Assembly (NCBI GenBank): GCA_022793875.1
Contig: JAAWDR010000012.1
Location: 1 to 64,000, forward strand
Direction: 5' to 3'
Source: Clostridia bacterium
GTDB lineage: Bacteria; Bacillota; Clostridia; TANB77; CAG-508
DNA length: 64,000 bases
The notes under the pieces were generated by a model, which did no database searches, had not been told where the DNA came from, and saw only the letters and a list, made by a program, of their open reading frames with translations. Shown in pieces: positions 8,371 to 16,273 of the stretch. The position numbers and the translations under genes were made by a program. Numbering within the stretch: position 1 is the stretch's first letter; each line of letters starts with the position of its first letter.

Positions 8371-9606
8371 ATGAAAAAATTTAAGAATACAAATTTAAAA
8401 TATCTAATTATACCAATGATTATTATTACAATAATTTCAAGTTTATTAATATGTTATTTAACAGATAAGCAATACAAAAAATTAAATAACAATGTAAATA
8501 TAGCAATATCAAATATTATAGGAAAAATAAAAGAAAAATATCCAGAAATTGATACAAAAGATATTATAGATATATTGGATTTAGATACTAATATAGAAAA
8601 TTTCAAAAATGGGGTAGAGGAACTGAAAAAATATGGTATATATGAAAATGACATAAATAGTATTATATCAGTACAAAAACAGATGGATAAAAATTTAAAA
8701 GCTAATATTATAATAGTAATTTTTATTGCTTTTCTATATAGTTTTGTAATTACATATTATATCCATAAAAGAGATAGAAAATTAAGAGAAATTAGGCAAT
8801 ATATAGATGAAATAAGAAATAGAAATTATCAATTAGACATTCAAGAAAATAGTGAAGATGAATTAAGTAATTTAAAAAATGAGCTATATAAAATCACAGT
8901 TATGTTAAAAGAAGAAAGTGAAAATTCAAAAAAGGATAAAGAAAATTTAAAAATATCAGTACAAGATATTTCGCATCAATTAAAAACGCCATTGACATCA
9001 ATATCTATAATGCTGGATAATATAAAGGAAAATCCTGATATGGATAGTAATACTAAAAAGAAATTTATATTTGAAATTAGTAGACAAATAGAGTGGATAA
9101 ACTGGCTAGTAATTTCAATGCTTAAATTATCAAAATTAGATGCAGATGTTGTTGAATTTCATTTTGAAGAAATCAATGTAAATTATTTAATAGATGAAAT
9201 AATTAAAAATTTAGAGATACCAATAGAAATCAAAAATCAAAATATAATTATCAATGGAAGTGATGAAATATCATTTAATGGAGATTATAAATGGCAAAAA
9301 GAGGCAATTACAAATATATTAAAAAATTGTATTGAACATAATAAAGATGGTGGAAATATTTATATAAAATATGAAGAAAATAGTTTGTTTACAAAAATTA
9401 CTATAAGAGATGAGGGAGAAGGAATATCAAAAGAAGATTTAAGACATATTTTTGAGAGATTTTATAAGTGTAAAAATTCATCTGATAATGGTATTGGAAT
9501 AGGCCTTGCATTAGCAAAGAGTATAATTGAGAAAAATAACGGAATGATAATGTGTGCTTCCGAAATTGGAAAGGGTACAGAATTTGTTATTAAGTATATG
9601 AAATAA
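8371..9606 (+). CDS. Sensor histidine kinase
   Basis: 411 aa. Two membrane helices (about 11-30 and 111-130) enclose a short extracytoplasmic loop of about 80 residues. Then come the dimerisation domain with phospho-accepting His202 in DISHQLKTPLTS and a HATPase domain with N box (ILKNCIEHN), G1 (DEGEGIS), F box (ERFYKC) and G2 (GIGIGLALAK). Its start lies 2 bases after the regulator stop, so the two are translationally coupled partners. The short sensor loop resembles kinases that sense through an ABC permease rather than directly. Confidence 0.93.
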   Translation: MKKFKNTNLKYLIIPMIIITIISSLLICYLTDKQYKKLNNNVNIAISNIIGKIKEKYPEIDTKDIIDILDLDTNIENFKNGVEELKKYGIYENDINSIISVQKQMDKNLKANIIIVIFIAFLYSFVITYYIHKRDRKLREIRQYIDEIRNRNYQLDIQENSEDELSNLKNELYKITVMLKEESENSKKDKENLKISVQDISHQLKTPLTSISIMLDNIKENPDMDSNTKKKFIFEISRQIEWINWLVISMLKLSKLDADVVEFHFEEINVNYLIDEIIKNLEIPIEIKNQNIIINGSDEISFNGDYKWQKEAITNILKNCIEHNKDGGNIYIKYEENSLFTKITIRDEGEGISKEDLRHIFERFYKCKNSSDNGIGIGLALAKSIIEKNNGMIMCASEIGKGTEFVIKYMK

Positions 9607-9646
9607 GACCTATATAGCTCAAATGTTGTGCTATATAGGTCTTTTT
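9605..9646 (+). terminator. Terminator after the two-component operon
   Basis: AGACCTATATAGC / GCTATATAGGTCT hairpin followed by TTTTT, directly at the kinase stop. It separates the two-component genes from the ABC transporter genes further on. Confidence 0.9.
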
Positions 9647-9656
9647 CTGAGACATA

Positions 9657-9866
9657 TTAACCTTCCAAAATTTTTGAAATTTCTTCATAGATTTTTATTA
9701 TCCTTTCGTCATTACTTTTTACTCCTTCTGATTCAAGAACAGATGCTTCTTCTTGTAATTTTGAAATCTTTTCAGCACTTTTAAGGTAATCTGTTCTTGA
9801 ATCGGGGCAAGGAGAGGTATTGCAAAATTCTTCAATCTTTTTAGTTATTTCCAAAAAATAGTTCAT
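9657..9866 (-). CDS. Small unrecognised helical protein, 69 aa
   Basis: Soluble, mostly charged helix, with two Cys in NTSPCPDSR-like context (residues about 15 and 20) and a coiled-coil-like stretch EKISKLQEEASVLESEG. AAGGAGA lies 7 bases before the ATG. No family recognised. It is convergent with the histidine kinase gene and shares the terminator zone between them. Confidence 0.6.
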   Translation of the reverse strand: MNYFLEITKKIEEFCNTSPCPDSRTDYLKSAEKISKLQEEASVLESEGVKSNDERIIKIYEEISKILEG

Positions 9867-9932
9867 AGGTAGTCTCCTTTCTTCTAAAGGTAATTTTTTA
9901 CGTCCACTGTGAATTATAACATATTTCCTATT

Positions 9933-10412
9933 TTATGTCAATTTTAATATGGATTTTATTTTGTAAAAAATTCTTTTAAATATATTTTCTTTATTTGGTA
10001 CAACAGCTAAACTTGTTATATCAGTTGCATTATTAAATGAACCATCAATAGTAGATTTTTCCTTTCGTTTGTTAAATATAGTTTCAACATTATATTGTTC
10101 CTGATAGTTTTTTTCTATTTGAGACAATTCTTCTAAATCTTTATTTTTTATATTTTCTTGTTCATTTTCATCTGCGAAATATTTTATATATAAATTAGCA
10201 ATCAATATTTGAGTTAATTTTGAAACATTTTGTTTTTCTAAATCTAATTCAGGATTATATTTAAAACTATAATTTGTATCCATATCTTTTATATATCTTT
10301 TTATTAGATTTTTTGGTATTTTTATTAAATCAGACTTTGAAAAATATTTTAATATTTCCAGCAATTCAGTATATGATTTTGAATATTCTTCATTTGTATA
10401 TATAGTTATCAT
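9933..10412 (-). CDS. Unrecognised protein, about 159 aa
   Basis: No family recognised. No signal; Asn/Lys/Glu-rich, with a basic C-terminus (KRIFYKIKSILK). The ATG at 10412 is chosen because AAGGAG lies 8 bases upstream, inside the end of the preceding gene; another ATG at 10418 would be too close to it. It is translationally coupled to the 381-aa gene upstream, so the two probably act together. Confidence 0.65.
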   Translation of the reverse strand: MITIYTNEEYSKSYTELLEILKYFSKSDLIKIPKNLIKRYIKDMDTNYSFKYNPELDLEKQNVSKLTQILIANLYIKYFADENEQENIKNKDLEELSQIEKNYQEQYNVETIFNKRKEKSTIDGSFNNATDITSLAVVPNKENIFKRIFYKIKSILKLT

Positions 10413-10414
10413 AA

Positions 10415-11560
10415 TCATTTCTCCTTAGGAATATTTTCAATAGCAGTATCACGTATATCTTCATGATTAGCAACATTTTTTCTGTCTTTTGCAGAAGTTA
10501 AACTAATAGCCTGTCTTCCAAGGTATTGTACATCAATAGTTGTACTTTTTATAGATGTTTTTGCAGTAGTTTCATTTCTTGTGATTTCTGCATCTCTTTC
10601 TTGTAAATATTTAGATAAATTTTCTAATTGGTTCTTAGAAAAATCACTTTTTATTGCAAAATAATATAATTCTCTACTATTATATTTTCTATTTTCACTT
10701 ATTCTTTTAATATCTTCATCATTTATAGTACTTACCATTTTTCCAGATAAATTTAAATCTTTTTGTGCCATTTCAAATTTTTCACCACAGTAATCAAGGG
10801 GAATAGCTGAGCTATATTCATATAGTTTTCCAGTATATTCAGGAAGAATTCCTTTATTTTCAGCTTTATCTTTAATTTGAGCAAATTGTTCTTCAGTTAT
10901 TTGACCAAGTTCTAATTTTTTTTCTAAAATAAGTTCTATATTTTGTTTTGCAATATATTCTATATTTTGCAAGCATTCTTTTGAGCCAAAGTGAACACTC
11001 ATTTGACCATATATTGGTAAATCAATAACAAAAGTGCTATCACCAAAATCATCTGTTCTACAACCATAGAAAAAATCATTATTGTTTTCAGTTTCTTTAT
11101 ATATAAATAAGCTATATATAAGTTTTGTAATTGCATCTTTTTTTTGAAGCATCAATTTTTTATAAGTTTCTTTATAAGCAGTTCGTGTATTAGCATCAAG
11201 ATTAGTATTTTTATTTAGTTGATGTTGATATAATTTCCCAACTCTGTTTGTGATAAGTGTATATAATGCAATATTAAATATACCATCATATTGGTCTTGA
11301 CCATCTATTAATCCAATTTCACCTTCTAAATAATCTCTACTAAGATATGAATTTTTAATTTCTTCAATTAATTCAGAAGGATTAAAATCATTTTCAATTA
11401 AGTTGTTTTCAAAACCAGAGTCGTTTAGATTTCTTTGATTTAAATTAAAATTATGTATTCTTTTACTTCCTGATATTTTTATGTATTGATTTAGAACATT
11501 TTTTAAATTTTTAAAAATGTTTTCGTATCCTGGCAATTGATTAAATTTATTTTCATTCAT
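10415..11560 (-). CDS. Unrecognised protein, 381 aa
   Basis: No family recognised. It has no signal peptide or membrane helix; the middle (residues about 60-230) looks like a compact globular domain (YDGIFNIALYTLITNRVGKLYQHQ, STFVIDLPIYGQMSVHFGS) and the C-terminus is polar and possibly disordered. AAGGAG precedes the start by 11 bases. With the 9933-10412 gene it forms a two-gene leftward operon inserted between a two-component system and an ABC transporter that normally sit together. Confidence 0.7.
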   Translation of the reverse strand: MNENKFNQLPGYENIFKNLKNVLNQYIKISGSKRIHNFNLNQRNLNDSGFENNLIENDFNPSELIEEIKNSYLSRDYLEGEIGLIDGQDQYDGIFNIALYTLITNRVGKLYQHQLNKNTNLDANTRTAYKETYKKLMLQKKDAITKLIYSLFIYKETENNNDFFYGCRTDDFGDSTFVIDLPIYGQMSVHFGSKECLQNIEYIAKQNIELILEKKLELGQITEEQFAQIKDKAENKGILPEYTGKLYEYSSAIPLDYCGEKFEMAQKDLNLSGKMVSTINDEDIKRISENRKYNSRELYYFAIKSDFSKNQLENLSKYLQERDAEITRNETTAKTSIKSTTIDVQYLGRQAISLTSAKDRKNVANHEDIRDTAIENIPKEK

Positions 11561-11887
11561 TTATAAAGCCACTCCTTTGTGTTTTGTGCCAGAAGGGACG
11601 TCCTTTTTTGGCACAAAATAGTCTAAATATATTTTATAGTAATTTAAATCTTTAATCAAGTGTTTCCATAATTTTTAAGACAATTGTAATATAGTAATAT
11701 TTTTGTAATGTTATTGAAATATAAATATTAATATAAATGATGTATTTTTTATAGAAAATGACTAAAATTTAAGTGAAAAAGTCACTCAAAAGTCACTTTA
11801 ATAAGTTATACTTTTATAAGAAAAATGTCCTTTTAGGGACAGTCACCAAAAGAAAATAAAAGGAAATTAAGAAATGGAGGAAAGTTA
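11560..11887. other. Divergent intergenic region with two REP-like repeats
   Basis: The 328-bp gap contains the palindrome TTTGTGCCA...GGACGTCC...TGGCACAAA (about 11577-11620) and a second short GTCCTTTTAGGGAC unit (11828-11841). It should also hold divergent promoters for the leftward pair and the ABC operon, but I cannot define them firmly. Confidence 0.6.
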
Positions 11888-12565
11888 ATGGAAATATTAA
11901 AGGTAGAGAACCTAAGTAAAGTATATGGAAAAGGAGAAAACACAGTAAAGGCAGTAGATAATGTATCATTCTCAATAGAAAAAGGGGAATTTGTAGCAAT
12001 AATAGGAGCGAGTGGAAGTGGAAAATCTACATTATTGAACATGTTAGGAGGTGTTGATTGGCCAACATCAGGAAAAGTGTATATAGAAGGAAAAGATATA
12101 TATTCCTTAAGTGATGACAATCTAGCTATTTTTAGAAGAAGACAAGTAGGATTAATATATCAATTTTATAATTTAATACCAGTTTTAAATGTAGTAGAAA
12201 ATATAACTTTACCTTGCAATTTAGATGGAAAAGAAATCAATGAAAAGAGATTAAATGATTTATTACATACATTAGGACTAGAAAATAGAAAAAATAATTT
12301 ACCAAATCAATTATCAGGTGGTCAACAACAAAGGGTTTCAATAGGAAGGGCTATGATGAATGAACCAGCTATAATGCTTGCTGATGAGCCAACTGGTAAT
12401 TTGGATTCTAAGGCTAGTGAAGAAATTGTCTCATTATTAAAGCTTTCTAATAAAAAGTATAATCAAACTGTTATAATTATAACTCATGACGAAAAAATTG
12501 CTCTACAAGCTGATAGAGTTATTACTATTGATGATGGAAGGGTTATTAAGGATTTTAAAAATTAA
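11888..12565 (+). CDS. ABC transporter ATPase (LolD/MacB/BceA type)
   Basis: 225 aa. Walker A GASGSGKST (about 39-47), Q loop, signature LSGGQQQR (about 140-147), Walker B AIMLADEPT, D loop NLDSKAS and H-loop ITHD are all intact. This size and the DNLAIFRRRQVGLIYQFYNLIP segment are typical of ATPases that pair with FtsX-type mechanotransducing permeases, such as bacitracin/antimicrobial-peptide detoxification pumps. The permease gene follows after a 224-bp gap that holds a repeated-looking element. GGAGG lies 7 bases before the ATG. Confidence 0.94.
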   Translation: MEILKVENLSKVYGKGENTVKAVDNVSFSIEKGEFVAIIGASGSGKSTLLNMLGGVDWPTSGKVYIEGKDIYSLSDDNLAIFRRRQVGLIYQFYNLIPVLNVVENITLPCNLDGKEINEKRLNDLLHTLGLENRKNNLPNQLSGGQQQRVSIGRAMMNEPAIMLADEPTGNLDSKASEEIVSLLKLSNKKYNQTVIIITHDEKIALQADRVITIDDGRVIKDFKN

Positions 12566-12578
12566 TATTATATATAAC

Positions 12579-12747
12579 ATTTACAAATGAATATATAATA
12601 AAATTTCGTTCTTTGCTGGTCGGTCTAATCATATGAGATTATATGCTTACATTTCAAATACATAAGGGTTAATCTGTCTAATCTGTATGAATATGTGACC
12701 TCCCAAACTGCGCATCACTACATTTTATTATATATTCATTTGCAAAT
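12579..12747. mobile_element. MITE-like 170-bp element with 26-bp terminal inverted repeats
   Basis: Left end ACAAATGAATATATAATAAAAT (about 12580-12604) is matched by the inverse of ATTTTATTATATATTCATTTGC (12722-12747). The interior is richer in GC and includes tggtcggtc, tctaatct and cctcccaaactgcgc stretches. It has no coding capacity. It sits between the ABC ATPase and permease genes. It could equally be a structured RNA. Confidence 0.55.
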
Positions 12748-12789
12748 AAAATATAAAATATAAAATCTTAATAATAGGAGGAGAAGTAA

Positions 12790-15525
12790 ATGAAAATTTT
12801 AAATGATTTAAGTATTAAAGATTTAAAATTAAATAAAAAAAGGTCTGCAGTTATAATTATAGGAATAATTCTTTCAACAGCTTTAATATGTGGAGTTGCA
12901 GGAATTGTAACAAGTTTTCAACATACTTTAATTGAAATGGTAAAGGAAAGAGAAGGAAATTTCCATGCAAAATTTTATGAAGTTCCAAAAGATGAACTTA
13001 AATACATACAAGAAAACAGGAATGTAAAAGACTATTATTTATCAGAAGAATTAGGGTACTCATATTTAGAAGGTAGTAAAAACAAGTATAAACCATATTT
13101 AAATGTAATAGCAATGGATGAAAAATATTTAAAAAATATGGGATTACAATTATCAGAAGGAAGAATGCCTGAAAACGAAAGTGAATTAGTTATTTCTAAA
13201 CATATTATATCAAATGGAAAGGTTAATTATAAAATAGGAGATACAATTTCATTAGAAATAGGTACAAGACAACTTACAACAGGAGAAAAACTAAATCAAA
13301 ATAATCCATATTTATCAGAAGAGAATAATGATCAAACTATCCAAATTTCAGAAGATGGATTAAATATAACTCAAGAGAATGAAAAAAAAGAAGTTCTTGA
13401 AGAAGAAATTGTAAATACTACAAAGAAAGAATATAAAATTGTTGGAATAATAGAAAGACCATGGTTAGAAGATTATTCAGCACCTGGATATACTGTTATA
13501 ACTAAGCTAGACAAAATTCAAAATAATGCTAATATAGCAGTTTTATATACGAATTTGTTTAAATATCAAGAATATACAGAACAAATAAATGAAATGATAA
13601 AAGCACAAACAAGAGAAGAAAAAGAAGAAGGGACAAATTTTAGAGGATTAAGAAAATCAGTATATATAAGTTATAAATACAATTTTGAATTGAATTATGA
13701 TTTATTATCATATGAAGGAGCAAATTTAAGTGATAATACACTACAATTTTTATATACTATTGGTGGAGTTATAATGGCAATAGTTTTAGTATCTAGCGTA
13801 TTTGTAATAAGAAATGGTTTTGCGATTTCAATAACAGAGAGATTAAAACAATATGGAATGCTTTCAAGTGTAGGAGCAACAAAAAAACAAATAAAGAAAA
13901 GTGTTTATTTTGAAGGTATAATATTAGGATGTATAGGAATTCCTTTAGGAATATTAAGTGGAATATTAGCAATAGATATATTATTAAGAATAGTAAGTTA
14001 TATATTTAATAAATATATAGAAGTATTTGACTTAGTTTATAGTATTTCTTGGGAGGCAATACTTTTAAGTGTTATTATAGCAGTTATTACAATATGGTTA
14101 TCATGTAAAAGTTCTGCAAGAAAAGCTTCAAAAGTAACTCCAATAGAAGCAATAAGAAGTGCAGATGATGTAAAACTAAAAGCTAAAAAAGTAAAATGTC
14201 CAAAAATTATCACAAAAATATTCAAAATAGGTGGAGAAATTGCATATAAAAATTTAAAAAGAAGTAAGAAGAAATATAGGACAACAGTAATATCAATAAT
14301 AGTAAGTGTTGTGACATTTATTGCAATATCAAGCTTTATAGAATTTGGCTTTAAAACTTCAGAATCATATTATACAGAAATAGGATATAATATAGCTTTA
14401 TTTGAAAGAACAGATGAAATAAACACAAAAGAAAATTTACAGAAAAAATATGAAAGATTTTCAGAAGTTTCAAAATTAAAAGGAATAGATGATTTTTCTA
14501 TAAAAAGAATGAATTCACTTGAGATTGAAGGAAAAGAACACTTTACAGAATTTGCAAATAAAATAAAAGCTAAAGTTTATGATGCAAATGGAAATGAAGT
14601 AGAAGGAAATGATACTGTTACAATTATGGCATTAGGTAAACAGCAATACAATAAATTTATAGAGAAAATTGGTGGAAAATATGAAGATTATAAAGATGGT
14701 GCAATATTACTTGATAATTGTATAAATTATGATGAAGAAGGAAATAAGGTAAGAGGAAATTTATATAAATGGCAAAAAGGTGATATAATAACAGGAAAAA
14801 TAACAATTCCGCCTGAAACAGAAGATGAGAGCAATAATATAAGATTAAAAGATTTAAGCATAAAGATAATAGAAAGAACATCAGAAAGACCAATGGGATT
14901 TGAGAATATGTATAGTGATACAGGTTATTTAATAGTAAGTGATGAGTACATTGAAAAAATTGGATATGCAAGTTTACATGTATTACAAATAGATTCAAAA
15001 GATTGCTTTAAAGTAGAAGATGAAATAAAACAATTTTATAAAAGTATAAATATGAATGAAGATGGTATAAGTATATTAAACTATGAAGAATCAGTAAAAC
15101 AAAATAATGCTATAGTTTTAGTTATTTCAATTTTTCTTTATGGATTTATTACAGTAATAACTTTAATTGGAATAACAAATATATTTAATACAATTACTAC
15201 AAACATGAATTTAAGAAAAAAAGAATTTGCAATGTTAAAATCTATAGGTATGACTAAAAAGGAATTTAATAGAATGATTAGATTAGAGAGTATATTTTAT
15301 GGCTTAAAATCTTTGATTATTGGTATACCAATAGGAGTGGGACTATCTTATTTGATTTATAAGGCTTTTGAAATTGATATGGGTATGAATTATGTATTAC
15401 CAGTTAAATCAATTATGATTTCTATAATATTTGTTGCTGTAGTTATTGGTATTATTATGAAATATTCTATGTCTAGAATTAATAAGCAAAATATTATTGA
15501 GACTATTAGAAATGATAATATATAA
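12790..15525 (+). CDS. FtsX-type ABC transporter permease
   Basis: 911 aa. An N-terminal helix (about 18-40) is followed by a large extracytoplasmic domain, three helices (about 320-440), a second N-terminal-type helix (about 500-515), another large external domain and three C-terminal helices (about 770-900). This duplicated FtsX layout matches bacitracin/lantibiotic-resistance or lipid-related MacB-like permeases. SITERLKQYGMLSSVGATKKQIKKSV and its repeat RKKEFAMLKSIGMTKKEFNRM are the characteristic coupling-helix motifs. It works with the ATPase at 11888-12565. The substrate is unknown; an antimicrobial peptide is the likeliest given the nearby two-component system. Confidence 0.9.
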   Translation: MKILNDLSIKDLKLNKKRSAVIIIGIILSTALICGVAGIVTSFQHTLIEMVKEREGNFHAKFYEVPKDELKYIQENRNVKDYYLSEELGYSYLEGSKNKYKPYLNVIAMDEKYLKNMGLQLSEGRMPENESELVISKHIISNGKVNYKIGDTISLEIGTRQLTTGEKLNQNNPYLSEENNDQTIQISEDGLNITQENEKKEVLEEEIVNTTKKEYKIVGIIERPWLEDYSAPGYTVITKLDKIQNNANIAVLYTNLFKYQEYTEQINEMIKAQTREEKEEGTNFRGLRKSVYISYKYNFELNYDLLSYEGANLSDNTLQFLYTIGGVIMAIVLVSSVFVIRNGFAISITERLKQYGMLSSVGATKKQIKKSVYFEGIILGCIGIPLGILSGILAIDILLRIVSYIFNKYIEVFDLVYSISWEAILLSVIIAVITIWLSCKSSARKASKVTPIEAIRSADDVKLKAKKVKCPKIITKIFKIGGEIAYKNLKRSKKKYRTTVISIIVSVVTFIAISSFIEFGFKTSESYYTEIGYNIALFERTDEINTKENLQKKYERFSEVSKLKGIDDFSIKRMNSLEIEGKEHFTEFANKIKAKVYDANGNEVEGNDTVTIMALGKQQYNKFIEKIGGKYEDYKDGAILLDNCINYDEEGNKVRGNLYKWQKGDIITGKITIPPETEDESNNIRLKDLSIKIIERTSERPMGFENMYSDTGYLIVSDEYIEKIGYASLHVLQIDSKDCFKVEDEIKQFYKSINMNEDGISILNYEESVKQNNAIVLVISIFLYGFITVITLIGITNIFNTITTNMNLRKKEFAMLKSIGMTKKEFNRMIRLESIFYGLKSLIIGIPIGVGLSYLIYKAFEIDMGMNYVLPVKSIMISIIFVAVVIGIIMKYSMSRINKQNIIETIRNDNI

Positions 15526-15541
15526 AATTTACATAAGATGA

Positions 15542-15570
15542 TTGACTATTATGTAAAAAAATGGTATAAT
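15542..15570 (+). promoter_or_regulatory. Promoter of the GC-rich foreign gene
   Basis: TTGACT (15542-15547), 17-nt spacer, TATAAT (15565-15570): a near-perfect SigA promoter driving the gene at 15626. Confidence 0.75.
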
Positions 15571-15625
15571 AAAAATGTATTATAAATACAAGACAACTCA
15601 AAATAGAAAGCAGGAGGAAAAATTT

Positions 15626-16021
15626 ATGACAACTTTGAGAGAAAAGTATGGTAAGACATTTGAGGCAATTAAGGCTGATGCGGCGGCAAACGTACAGGAG
15701 GCATCGGAGAATCTCCAGGAGCGGACAGCAGAAACGGCTGAATGCAAGGAGGCACTGGCGGAGCTCAAGGAAACAGCCAAGACTTCGAAGAAAGGATTTT
15801 TCGAGGTCATCAAGATCCTGGGCAAGCTGGCAGTGATGCGGAAGCCGAACCCTGAAGAGGTACGCAATGCCATAGCACCCTGCATTACCTATGCAGATGC
15901 TGCAGGTCAGGTACCCACGGCTGAGGCTGAGCTGGAAGAAGCCAAGACAGCACAGGCTCAGGCGAGCCAGGAGCTGGCTGTCGCAGAGGAGGAGCTGAGA
16001 AGCATTTCCTACTTTGCATAA
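15626..16021 (+). CDS. GC-rich unrecognised helical protein (probable recent transfer); triplet CGG
   Basis: 131 aa, no family recognised. Ala/Glu/Lys-rich and almost wholly helical, with coiled-coil-like blocks (EASENLQERTAETAECKEALAEL and TAEAELEEAKTAQAQASQELAVAEEEL). Base composition is about 55% GC against under 30% around it, and codons end freely in C or G, so recent horizontal transfer is very likely. Two in-frame CGG triplets (in QERTAE and VMRKPN) must be read as Arg; the quadruplet reading soon reaches a stop. Strong ribosome site CAGGAGG, own promoter and own terminator make it a self-contained cassette. The helical repeats suggest a structural or stress-type protein, but function is unknown. 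Confidence 0.8.
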   Translation: MTTLREKYGKTFEAIKADAAANVQEASENLQERTAETAECKEALAELKETAKTSKKGFFEVIKILGKLAVMRKPNPEEVRNAIAPCITYADAAGQVPTAEAELEEAKTAQAQASQELAVAEEELRSISYFA

Positions 16022-16032
16022 GGAGTTGTGAA

Positions 16033-16062
16033 AGAAAGAGCTGATTTTTAGCTCTTTTTTTC
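16033..16062 (+). terminator. Terminator of the GC-rich gene
   Basis: AAAGAGCT-GATTTTT-AGCTCTTTTTTT hairpin with a long T tract, 14 bases past the stop. Confidence 0.9.
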
Positions 16063-16200
16063 TTTTAAATTATATGAAACAATACAAATTATCAAATACA
16101 AATTATAAGCTAGTAAGATATATTTGTAAAATAATAGTAAAGCTATTGACTAAAAAAAATAACTGCTTTAAAATGTGAGTAAGATAATACAATTTAAGAA

Positions 16201-16262
16201 GATGTGTCCCGAATGGGACAAAATGTCCCAAAAAGAAACGTCCCTGATGGGACAAAATGGAG
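16201..16262. repeat. REP-like GGGACA/TGTCCC repeat upstream of addA
   Basis: GTGTCCCGAATGGGACA then TGTCCC, AAAAAGAAACGTCCC and TGATGGGACA form nested inverted repeats. The same words occur inside addA (17645-17697, 17738-17768) and at 29334-29391. The gap from 16063 to 16273 otherwise shows no gene. Confidence 0.75.
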
Positions 16263-16273
16263 GAAAAAAAAGA

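Noticed and set aside
16175..16273. Longer N-terminus for AddA from an upstream ATG
   Set aside because: It would be translated from the REP-like repeat. AddA homologues begin with W-T-x-E-Q-x-x-A, matching the ATG at 16274 behind GGAGG.
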